In this document: piece by piece, positions 1 to 12,840 of the stretch
How positions within the stretch are numbered: the stretch's first letter is position 1
How the letters are laid out: every line of letters begins with the position of its first letter
DNA from: Silene noctiflora
Taxonomy: Eukaryota > Streptophyta > Magnoliopsida > Caryophyllales > Caryophyllaceae
Assembly (NCBI GenBank): GCA_009801015.1
Contig: VHZZ01001092.1
Span: 125,703-160,799, forward strand
Length of the DNA stretch: 35,097 nt
Direction: 5' to 3'
The notes under the pieces: generated by a model
Database searches by the model: none
What the model was told of the DNA's origin: nothing
What the model saw: the letters and a program-made list of their open reading frames with translations, nothing else
Program-made: the position numbers and the translations under genes

Positions 1-85
1 GCTGACACAAAATGTAAATGCAATACATATCCAAAATAAAATGAATATCAGGAAAGAAAAACTGAAAAAGAACAACATTTCTTAC

Positions 86-1371
86 CCAGTTCAGCGGCTT
101 TTGTGGCAAACCATCCCCAAGAATAAAAAAAATTTTCCCGGTGATTATCTTTAGTAAAAGAACACCAAAACCGTAGATGTCCGTCGCAACAGTTACATTC
201 TTAGTTTGCTCATAATCTGGATTTGCATAACAAGACGTTCCAATCATCTCCCCAGGAAAAGCAACTGTCTTTCCCTGGGAATACATCATAGCGACTCCAT
301 AGGATAACACTTTGGGAGCGTATTTTTCGTCGAGCCAAATATTAAACGGCTCTATGTAGAGATGTAGAATAGATGGGTTCATCTTCTTTTGCAGATATTC
401 TATAGCCTGTGCTACACCGAGGGCAATTTCCAACCTCAAGTTCCAATCAAGACACTTATGATCGTCTGTAAAGTTATAAGTATAAGATTAGTACCAGAAC
501 ATAAGCGGACACATGAACAAACATAGGAAAACAGACCACACACCATACAGATAGTCTTCTAAAAAACCTCCGGGCACATATTCATAAACCAACGATCTCT
601 CCGGACCCCAACAAGAATACCCAATCAACTTAGCAACATTTGAGTGATTTGCTTGGCTTAGTAGCGATACATGAGCCACAAATTCTTTGTCGGTACAATG
701 ACTTATATACACCCAAATGTTTTTAATGGTAAACACCTACAAAACAAAACATAAAGCTATATAAATCAAAATCAACCTTAAATTCAGAAATGACTAAAGT
801 ATAACTGAATAAATTTGAATGGGAAAATATGTCGTGATATTCAACAATTAACCTCATCAGTCTCAACCATTTTCCCGATGAAAATTTCTCCCAAAGGATC
901 GCCACTAGCGCAACGTTCTGATGGGAAACCTTGTGTCGCATCAAAAAGAGATTGATAGGTAAATTTGCGAGGGCATGAAACCTTAGAATCCTCCAATAGT
1001 GGGCGTGAGATGTCAGCCACAGAGACATCTCAAAAAAAGCAAAGAGCAAACAAAAATAACTAGTTAGTTTGTGAGTGGACTTGAGACAACAACATTGGTG
1101 AAATATAAATGCAAACAACAGCNAAGGCGAAATAAATAAAATTACNAGTATTGGTTTTGTTGTCTGCTCTTTTCTTCTTACGATCAGCTCGCTTCTTCCT
1201 CTTAATTGAAGCAGAAGACGGAAAACGGAGACTAAAACCCAAACGGCTAACAAACAAAAACGCAAGAATAACGGATTGAACAGCCAAAACTCCCATGGCG
1301 AGCAGAAACCAAATTGATTTTGAAGAAAAACAATTATTATCCAGATTAAGATTCTCCACCATATAATCCAT
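86..1371 (-). CDS. Membrane-anchored receptor-like pseudokinase, 5' part (partial at left edge)
   Basis: Four exons read on the minus strand: 1371-1146, 1028-853, 736-544 and 465-86. Phases agree throughout and give 325 residues; the gene continues past the window, with a donor at 85 and a likely acceptor at the very edge. Residues 20-42 form one hydrophobic membrane segment, followed by a very basic stretch (about 57-72) and then a kinase fold from about 97. The fold is recognisable: the TIK lysine (K139), the HSNVAKLIGY and LVYEYVPGG strands, a GTSCYANPDY segment and a TDIYGFGVLLLKIITG helix. The catalytic features are lost: there is no glycine-rich loop (SGDPLGEIFIGK, 117-128), the alpha-C Glu position reads His (156), HRD reads HLY (233-235), the following Lys is Glu (237), and DFG reads SYG (253-255). 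The family is receptor-like kinase / RLCK, and the protein is probably a non-catalytic signalling partner at the plasma membrane. The base at 1146 is N, so residue 76 is undetermined. The start is the ATG at 1371, just before the membrane segment. Confidence 0.85.
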
Positions 1372-1449
1372 CTTCAATTATCAAATTAAAGCTTTATAGT
1401 TATTTGAGATGATCAGAAATTCATACACACAAGAGTTCTATTAAGTTAG

Positions 1450-2142
1450 GGTTTCGTTTTGTGTTCCCCTTTTCATTTTAGGAAGACAAATATACAGGGC
1501 TGTGTGGGTGGGTGTTTGATTTTGTTTCTACATCTGTTTCCTACACAAACACGAGATACGTGTACGATTTTCCTTGATTCAATCTCGATCCTAGGGTAAG
1601 ATTATCCGTTAAACTTTTCAAAGTCTTCAAACTTTGCCACATCAGCTTTTGGAATGAGCTCGGTTAAAGCTCGGCTTGAAATCAATTGCCGATTTCTCGA
1701 TCCAAGATGGAGTTATCTGAGCCGATTTCGAACTTAGCAGAGCTCGGAATTAGAAGCTCGTTTAGGCTCGTTTTATGTTTTATTAGTATTTATTTTGACA
1801 TTGTACAATTGTTTTTATTCTTAATAAAATGTCATTTTAGCATTTATAATTATTTTTTGTTATATTTTTATTTTTCTAAAGCGCTTTTATTTTTAATTTG
1901 ATTTAAAAGTTCAAGAAAGTAAAGAAAATATGATTGAACATAGCATGAGTTGGACTCGAGTTAAGCTCAAGCCTAATCCGAGTTGTTTTTGAGTTTTGAC
2001 TTTTTAAATTCGGAAAATTATGAGCCTATTTCGAGCTCAAGCTCAAGTTTCCTAGTTCAAATCGGGTCGGTCACACCCCTAAGGACGACTAACTTCTCGG
2101 ATTTCGTTTTGTGTTCAATTTTTCATTTTAGGACAAGAATAT
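1450..2142. repeat. Relic repeat zone: flanking duplication around a GAGCTCG-rich, hAT-like remnant
   Basis: A segment reading TTTCGTTTTGTGTTC, a few variable bases, then TTTTTCATTTTAGGA-like sequence occurs at about 1452-1486 and again at about 2102-2135. Between the copies lies DNA rich in GAGCTCG and GCTCAAG words on both sides (1650-1770 and 1960-2050) around an AT-rich core, ending in GGTCACACCCCTAA at about 2070-2083. Repeated GAGCTC/GGCTCG words near the ends and a terminal CACACCCCT resemble degraded hAT-type elements. I could not find a matching left terminus, so the family is uncertain. The short reading frames here (1686-1901 and 1983-2357) have no recognisable domain. Confidence 0.4.
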
Positions 2143-3201
2143 TGGTAGTTTATTACTGGCAACATCTTTTAGGCTCATTTCACGTAAGGTGCCACAACGG
2201 TTTGTTGATATTCCCCACAATGTGGAATGTTGATATGTTGAAACATACCGATCCGAGTGACCCGATTGCTAGCTCTAGGTTTATTGTTGCCTCAACGTTA
2301 ATTGATTTAGACGCTGATAACTTCCCAATAAGTATTCCTCCCGAACCAATTCATTGAATAGCTGCTTGTATAGTGTTTTATTGTCTTTTGATTGCTTTAC
2401 TTTACATATAATCATATATCTATGTCGTCGTTATTTTTTGCTCTGTTCTTTGAGTTTTACATGTAGTAAAAGATGTTCGTGCTAATTTTTAGAATTGAAA
2501 ATGGTTACTAATGTGTTTAGTTTGTTATTTTGAGTCGCTAATTTATTACCGAGTATAGTTACTAATGGTTACTAATGGTTACTAAAAGTTCTATTCTAGC
2601 AAAATAAAGAGCGGATTCTCAATCTTATTGACTCGTATTCTTTATGTTTACTTTTATTCATGAAGAAAACTCTGAAGGGGCTTAGTAGTTAGTAATCATT
2701 ACGTAAATCAGACTCAAATATATATCCAACGGAATAGAATGTGCTAATTTATGTGGTACCCTATTAAACTGCCGAGGAGCAAAATTAAAAAGAAATAGTC
2801 AAACCAATTATAAACTGCAAAAATTAGTCTCTCCCAAACGTGCAGTTTATAATGGTTTTTCTGCAATTTGGATAGGCTTTGCTATTATCAAATCAATAGT
2901 CATATCCAGTTATTCCAGTTATTCTTATTTTCTCCGCCTGTTTACTGCACATCTTTCTTTCTAAGTCTCCACCCAGGTATCAATTTTTTTGATTTACTAG
3001 TAACGTCTTTTATTTCCAATTAATTGGGGTGTGTTGTCTATTACTCTTTCCGTTCGCTTGAATTCTTTACGTTTGATTAAAATATACAATCATACACGCC
3101 AATTGTTCCACTAATTGCTACTACAGTATCAGTTTTATTCATTCATACAGTTCCTGACTTCCTGTTATATTCATACAGTACAGTTCAACATAAGCAATAT
3201 A
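2143..3201. other. Intergenic DNA upstream of the P450 gene
   Basis: No gene is recognised. An open frame runs across 1983-2357 in the plus direction and ends with residues PISIPPEPIH. It resembles no family I know and begins inside the neighbouring repeat relic. At 2548-2585 the word GGTTACTAAT is repeated. Around 3040-3085 a stretch with TACTCTTTCCGTTCGCTTGA and GTTTGATTAAAATATA resembles one arm of the Stowaway-like elements seen at 17.1 kb, without a visible partner arm. The last 120 bases are presumably the P450 promoter and leader. Confidence 0.4.
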
Positions 3202-4851
3202 ATGGACCTGTATTATGTCTCCATTTTATCCATCTTTTTATTAACGGTCTTGTTCTTCGCCACAAAACATTATTTACCGATGAAAACTAGACGCGGAAAA
3301 TGGCCACCTGCACCACCTTCACGCCGTATCATCGGCCACCTCCATCTAATTAAACAACCCCTTCATCGCTCGTTGCAACAACTCTCCTACACCTACGGCT
3401 CCATTTATTTTCTTAAACTTGGCTTCGTCCCCACTGTAGTTATATCTTCTCCAAATTTAGTGGAAGAATGCTTTACTAGGAATGATATCATCCTAGCGAA
3501 TAGACCACGTCGTCGTACAGGAAAGCACCTTAATTATGAATGGACCACCCTTGGATCAGTCCCGTATGGCCCACTGTGGAGGGACCTTCGCCGTCTAGCC
3601 AGTCTTGAGCTTTTCTCAACTGTCAGGCTGAATATGTTGTCTGAAGTAAGAGCTGAAGAAATGAGATCACTTGTTAAGGGACTGTTTGTCGTAGGAAAGG
3701 AAGGATGTGTTAAGGTGGAGTTGAGGCCGAGATTTTCAGAGTTGACATTTAATATTGTAATGAGGATGGTAACGGGGAAGAGATACTTTGGAGGTGAAAT
3801 AGGAGTTGAAGAAAGCAAGGTTTTCCGGGATATTGTGAGAGAGGTGTTCGAGCTTAGTGGTGCGTCAAATCCAGTGGATTTCTTTCCGTTCTTGAAGTGG
3901 GTTCCGTTTCAAAAGATGGAGGGAAAGATGCTGGCAGTCAGGAAAAAGATGGACGCTTTTCTACATGGTCTAATAGAAGAATGTAGGAGATTTAGAAATG
4001 ATACTAGTGCAGAAGAGGAAAACAGAAAGGCCATGATTTACAAGTTGCTTGATTTGCAGGAGTCAGACCCTTCTAATTACTCTGATCAGATCATCAAGGG
4101 AATCATAATGGTATGCTATGTTATTTTGACTCTTCATTTTTGCAGTTGGACCCTTTTCAGATAGGACGCTCAAGGAAATGAGTATGAATGGTACAAGTTA
4201 ATTATGTTTTTTTTGCTGCGATGAATGCAGATAATGATAGTAGCAGGGACAGACACATCAGCTGTTACAATGGAATGGGCGCTATCGCTGTTGCTCAACA
4301 ATCCTGATGTACTTCAAAAAGCAAGAGGAGAAATAGACAGCATAGTTAACCATGAACGATTAGTCGATGAGTCCGATCTCTCTGAGCTTCCTTACATCCT
4401 CAATATCGTCAGTGAGACGCTAAGGCTCTTCCCAGCTGCTCCACTTCTCGTACCACATGAGGCCTCGGAGGATTGCACCATTGGCGGGTACCATGTGAAC
4501 AAAGGAACTATGGTGTTAATCAATGCTTGGGCAATTCATAGGGATTCCGAATTCTGGGATGACCCCTTGAGATTTAAGCCCGAGAGGTTTGAGGGTTCGA
4601 ACAGTGAAACATTCAAGTCAAGGTGGATTCCATTCGGGCAAGGGAGAAGATCTTGCCCCGGAGCAAACCTTGCTAATAAGGTAGTAGCACTGAATTTGGC
4701 TTCCTTAATCCAGTGCTTTGATTGGGAGAAGGTTGATGGGAAGGATGTGGATTTAGATGAAGGTTTTGGTCTGACCATGCCCAAGGTTAGGCCGCTTGAA
4801 GCAATTTGCAGACCGCGTAAATGCATGGTTAATGTCCTTTCACAAATATGA
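3202..4851 (+). CDS. Cytochrome P450, CYP81-like
   Basis: Two exons, 3202-4110 and 4231-4851, join in phase 0 across a 120-base GT-AG intron and give 509 residues, the normal size of a plant A-type P450. An N-terminal membrane anchor (about 4-22) is followed by a proline-rich hinge (WPPAPPS). The I-helix oxygen-binding motif AGTDTS is at 308-313, the K-helix ExxR (ETLR) at 365-368, PERF at 420-423, and the haem loop [10 protein letters not shown] has its Cys ligand at 445. All are intact. The sequence style ([41 protein letters not shown]) is that of the CYP81 family, ER-bound monooxygenases of isoflavonoid, lignan, glucosinolate or xenobiotic metabolism. The single intron just before the I-helix motif fits A-type P450s. 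The substrate cannot be told from sequence. The ATG at 3202 directly precedes the anchor; the upstream frame has no other ATG. Confidence 0.95.
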
Positions 4852-5006
4852 TGGTGCATTTTCTTCCACTGTAACTTGAAGAACCATTTCGAATTTATTA
4901 CTTCCGCAAATGGCCTTTCATAGTTTCATACATACAATAGCTGTAGTCTTGTTTTATACTCTTTTAAGTGTATTCATAAACTGTAATTTCCACTGTTATT
5001 TTACTA

Positions 5007-5012
5007 AATAAA
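5007..5012 (+). terminator. Likely polyadenylation signal of the P450 gene
   Basis: AATAAA lies 156 bases after the P450 stop codon, within AT-rich sequence typical of a plant 3' UTR. Confidence 0.5.
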
Positions 5013-6055
5013 GTGTAATTTCTTACAGAATACCAAGTCTAACTTTCAATTTTTCTTCCTGTAAGGATTTATTGTCAGGGAATCTAATTGGAAATTGATG
5101 GTAGAAGATTAAGGCTACATAGACTGTGATTATGGACTTCCATACGACTTTCAATTGTGTTTATATTTCAGATATATGTTACTTTTCGACTGATACTTAG
5201 AGTTAGTGACTTGTTGCGAATTTCTTCCTCCTATTTTTGGAAATTGCTTCACTTTTCATAATTCTCCTCCCAATACTCCGGAAAATAGGACAATTCCGAG
5301 AATAGGAGAGAAGCTGTGACTGCTATCTAAGGAGAGTTCTCAAGGCTTGGCATCACTGTAACTTTATGGTACAATGGCTAATATTTGCTTCTTTTAATTA
5401 AATTAATTATGCCTGGATATTATAGCTGCTAAAATGCGAAAGACGTAGAAGGGCTTCAATCTTATTTTGGAACAGTATACGACAGCTTCAATAGGTCTGC
5501 ATATCAATAAGGTTTCCTCGTCGAGGTAAAAGAACCTAACCCCTTACTATTTATTTAGTACTGTATTCTACTGTCAATTTTCAATTTTCATTGTAGTTTT
5601 AGCATTAGTCTTGCATGCTTTAATTGTTTTGCAGTAGAAAATGGATGTGACAATCCAGTCGTATTCAGTTCAACCTTGAATTAGACGTGATTCTCCTGTT
5701 ACAAAATGCAGATATTACCCGTTTCTTTGCCTCACAGCTAAATGCTGTTAGGAAGAAAGTGTAAACTAAACCCCAATTCATGGTCAACGATACAACTTAC
5801 TTCGAGAACAAAAAGCATGTGAAGAAGTATGACAACCCACTCTACACCCTTCAAGATTTAAAGACCTGACATTATAAGCTAGAAGAATGCAAAACACATG
5901 AGAAAGACCTGCTATGACTGACCAACTTTCCAACTAATTTTCAAGAAGGCACTACTAATGCATTGTTTCATGCACTTCCTTCTGTGAACATAATTACTCA
6001 ATTCTGTAGTTAAATAACAGCAGGGGAAAAAATATAAAAAAAAAGTTACGGAACT
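5013..6055. other. Intergenic DNA between the P450 and GDSL genes
   Basis: I see no gene, tRNA or well-formed transposon. The sequence is moderately AT-rich with only short, interrupted frames. Around 5220-5310 the word CCTATTTTTGGAAATTG is followed by an inverted, imperfect relative (GGAAAATAGGACAATTCC), possibly an old foldback remnant. The last part presumably holds the GDSL promoter and leader. Confidence 0.35.
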
Positions 6056-8105
6056 ATGTTGTCTTTTCCATATAATTTGAATTGGTCATTTTGCCTGTCA
6101 AGTTTTCTCTATATATGCATGCTGCATTACTCATACTGCAAAAATATTGCATATACTTACAGTCAGCATCTGTCAAATTCAACAGTCCCTGCGCTTTTTG
6201 CATTTGGAGATTCTTTGGTTGATACTGGAAACAACAATGATCTTCTGACTCTAGGCAGATGCAACTTTCCTCCTTACGGCATGAATTTCCAAGATGGTAA
6301 AGCAACAGGCAGATTCTCCAATGGCCGTGTCACTATCGACTTCTATGGTATATTATATGTTTCATGCTATGAATAAGCCTACCTTAAACTTACATTTTTT
6401 TAGATTACAAAAAGTGTCGTGCTTTTAAATTAAAAGACTGTATTTTCAACACGGGTAAGACTTACATGCGTTTCCCCTTCCCCACTGTTGGCGTCAGTCT
6501 TTCAGAAAGTGGCGGAGTCAGAAAATAACATTTGAGGGTGGAAAGTAGAGGTTTGAGTTTGTCGCAGAAATATAAGAGAAAATGTAAAAAGTTAGTGACT
6601 GGAACTAGGCACAAGTTATATTTATGCCTTGAAGAGTGATCACAGGGTTTTTTCTGCTACTCTTCTACTGTATATGCTAAATGATCTAGCTTGATATATG
6701 TCTTTTCGCCACAGCCGAGTCTCTGGGTATTAAGAAGCATGTGCAGGCATATCTGGACCCGAGTTTACGAGTACAGGATCTTGTCACTGGCGTGAGCTTT
6801 GCATCATCTGGTTCAGGATTTGATACCATGACATCTCACCTTGCAGTAAGTCCTATCATTATGTAGTTGTAGGCAGGTGATTTTGTTATGCACATTACAA
6901 ATTTAACCCATTATGGCTATTTTATTTACAATACTCATACGGATAATTGATCATTACCTGCAGTCAGTGAGATCATTGGACGAGCAACTAAAGATGTTCA
7001 AAAAATACCGTAAAACAGTAAAGTCACTTGTTGGAAGTAATAGAGCTGATTTTATCCTTAAGAATAGCATCTTCATTGTCGCAGCTGGGAGTTGGGATCT
7101 GGCCAATACTTACTTTGCCTTGCCGTTCAGAAGAGTACAATATGATGTTGATTCTTATACAACCCTCATGCTCAAGCGTGCAAGTCATTTTCTCAAGGTA
7201 ATCAAGCTTAGGCGGAGCAATAGTCTAAAATTATCTCCGACTCCTCCAATGACAACTTGAATTTTAAGAACTACTAGATTAAATAGCTTTCTTATTTCTT
7301 TGAATTCTTCAAAATTAAGGTTAAGTATAATAGAATGCATGTAAGAACTAACCAGTACACATCTTGACTAATGTATCTAAATGCTATGTATATCAGAAGC
7401 TATACAGATCAGGGGCTCGGAAAATTGGTGTGAGCAATGTACCACCGTTGGGAAACATTCCATTAGCAAGAACACTAGCTGGTGGTATAGCTAGAGAAAG
7501 TGCCGAACATTACAATCACGCAGTTCAAATGTTTAACACTAAACTCAACCTTGAAGTCCAGTATCTCAACCTCAGATTACCTGAAGCCAAACTGGTCTAC
7601 ATTGACCTTTATGGTATTATGCTCGATATTTTAAACAACAAAACTCAATATGGTACGTCGTTTCATTCCCTTATTTTTTTTATTCATCTATTACTCATTA
7701 AACTGTTTCGCGTCCTGTATTTTAAAGCAACAATCAGTCAATACAATCCTCTCCAATGGCGGATCCATAGGTAGGTTGTATAATGCAAGTTTTCAACAGG
7801 GCACTGCCTCTGCCCGAAAAGGACAAGGACAGACACGTTTTGAGGCACTGGGCTATCTTCTGCCTGAGTTATGTGCATTGATAATCCTTAATTAACTAAA
7901 TTTGATAAAATGAACAGGATTTGAAGTTAGTGATAGAGGATGCTGTGGATCGGGGTTAATAGAGGCCGGACCTTTATGCAACCCGTTTTCACAGATATGT
8001 GATCCTAAGAAGTTTGTATTCTGGGATAGTTATCATGCAACGGAGGCCGTCAATAAGATTTTTGCTGAACGAACTCTAGAAAAAGACTTCCCATTGTTCT
8101 TCTAA
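6056..8105 (+). CDS. GDSL esterase/lipase, EXL-like
   Basis: Five exons (6056-6347, 6715-6845, 6964-7197, 7397-7652, 7918-8105) join in phase and give 366 residues, the usual length and five-exon plan of plant GDSL hydrolases. A hydrophobic N-terminus (about 10-28) suggests secretion to the apoplast. Block [13 protein letters not shown] carries the nucleophile Ser53. Block II is GRFSNGR. Block V WDSYHATE gives Asp341 and His344 of the triad. The mid-protein sequence ([30 protein letters not shown]) places it near the EXL (extracellular lipase) clade. Oddities: block III, GxND in most members and GSDD in EXL proteins, reads GSWD (183-186). The usual PPIGC Cys is Asn239, and the usual RxCA Cys is Ser254. 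It acts on ester substrates such as lipids or cell-wall acyl groups; the exact substrate is unknown. The subtilase gene lies downstream in convergent orientation. Confidence 0.93.
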
Positions 8106-8195
8106 ACTCAGCCTCAACCTTTTATACTTTGCATTGTACTTTATAATAATCATTGATATAGATATGCCCTTGTAACGGATGCACAGGAAATATTC

Positions 8196-8210
8196 AATAA
8201 AGGGTTTATT
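8196..8210. terminator. Back-to-back polyadenylation signals between convergent genes
   Basis: AATAAA (8196-8201, plus) and TTTATT (8205-8210, AATAAA on the minus strand) are separated by GGG. The plus signal is 91 bases after the GDSL stop. The minus signal is about 330 bases after the subtilase stop. The site could serve both convergent genes. This is inferred from position only. Confidence 0.4.
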
Positions 8211-8538
8211 ATTTATGCTATTGTTTTGTATCTTTTAAGCCGATTTGAAAAGCCGATAGTTGTCCAACATTCGAACAAGGAGAGACTTGTAACGGATTCC
8301 GCTGAAAACGGATATATTCGTATTAAATGTCGGTTTTCAAGTTAATAACAACTTCAAACAGAGATAACAAGATATGCGTGGTTTTCAGAAGAGTTTAGAA
8401 ATGACAAGTTAATGTAAGGGTTGGACAGACCGGACTGTACAATCCATAAACGACGGCCATCAAAATTAGCTACGGTAACTTTGATTAAAACACTTGATAA
8501 ACGTACAATGTATAGATGTATACGAGTAATCCCTTGGG
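8211..8538. other. Convergent intergenic spacer between GDSL and subtilase genes
   Basis: About 330 bases with no gene; probably the 3' UTR of the subtilase gene. The short open frame at 8421-8621 overlaps the subtilase coding end on the opposite strand and looks incidental. Confidence 0.4.
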
Positions 8539-11726
<3,188 letters not shown>

Positions 11727-11783
11727 TGTAGTAAATAAGAAGATACAAAGAATAATGTGTTAGAAATGCATTATTTTCCAACA

Positions 11784-11793
11784 AAATTTATAG
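11784..11793 (-). promoter_or_regulatory. TATA-like box of the subtilase gene
   Basis: CTATAAATTT on the minus strand lies about 58 bases upstream of the subtilase ATG at 11726, a plausible core promoter with a short leader. This is a single-motif inference. Confidence 0.4.
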
Positions 11794-11799
11794 ATTTCA

Positions 11800-12733
11800 T
11801 GGGAGTGAATTGAAGTGAGTCAGAAGATGTACCAATGAATTTGCATGTATGTGTATGCAGAGCATAGTGCGCATGCGTATACAATGCCTAGTGCTCACCC
11901 AAAGTGCGCCATTTCTTATCTTCAAATTACACCACATACACTGTAAGACTGCTAGATAAATGCAAGGTGCTAATAACCTTGGTGACGATTAGTATGATTC
12001 ATATATTATATTATTGTTCGAGTTATAAGTGGCGGTGCTCATGAGCTACAGTACTATATATATTATAAACGAGTTCAAATAATCACGATAAATTTTCCCG
12101 CGTCTCAATCATTTGCTTATCTCTATAGAAGATTAGAAGCATATACTTTGCAACAGAGATTGACTCTACTCCTAATTTCGTGTGCAAAGTTACAAGTATT
12201 GGAAAATGTTGTATTATCAGGTACAAGTATTCAAAGAGCCGAGTTTCAAGTCTCCTACTATACTGATCAAATACGGTACGGAAAGGAGATTTAAAATTAT
12301 CGTTTCTCTTTAATCATTTCTTTCGGAACCGAGTTATACAAATTTATACATAAACCATCCTAACAAAAAACACTTTTTATAAAATGATAAGAATGTCACA
12401 TACTCACATGAATAACAATGATTATCTGCTACGTATAATTGTACACCGTATAATACATATAACATACTCCAACTTGATATATATAATACCTTATACTACT
12501 AATATACGTATCTTATCTATATATACCAGAAAGGATATCTCCTTACTCCTTAGCTTGTAACACAAAAACTATACTCCATAAACACAGACATACCGCGAAA
12601 AATAAAATAAAAACAGAAATAACGTACTAAAAATGAGCTATCTTGCTACAAAAGCCATACTATAACTTAACCAACTTTTGTATCTTCTACTTGACAAATT
12701 AATAAGGCGGTGGATATTTAGTTTTATGTCTTG
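11800..12733. other. Divergent intergenic region between subtilase and UPF0496 genes
   Basis: Shared upstream region of two divergently transcribed genes. It is AT-rich with many TATA/ATATA runs (12020-12070 and 12430-12540). A patch of alternating TGCATG/GCATGCG words lies at about 11842-11880. No gene or defined transposon is visible. At about 12100 the words CCCGCGTCTCAATCATTTGC resemble one arm of a Stowaway-like MITE, without a visible second arm. Confidence 0.35.
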
Positions 12734-12743
12734 TATATATAAA
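12734..12743 (+). promoter_or_regulatory. TATA box of the UPF0496 gene
   Basis: TATATATAAA lies about 98 bases upstream of the ATG at 12841, followed by a pyrimidine-rich CTTCTTCTTCTC leader (about 12760-12780), the usual layout of a plant core promoter and 5' UTR. Confidence 0.5.
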
Positions 12744-12840
12744 TACAACTTCATCACAACTTTCTTCTTCTCTTCCTCTTAATTCTCATAATTTCTACTC
12801 TTATAAAACTTTGATTGGTGTGTCGCATTCCACTACAAGG

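Noticed and set aside
3040-3085. Possible Stowaway-like MITE in the P450 promoter
   Set aside because: Only one arm-like stretch is present; no inverted partner or TA-flanked right end is visible.
6348-7917. Possibility that the GDSL gene is a pseudogene because of missing cysteines and the odd block III
   Set aside because: All five exons join in phase, no stop interrupts the frame, the Ser-Asp-His triad is intact and the length is normal.
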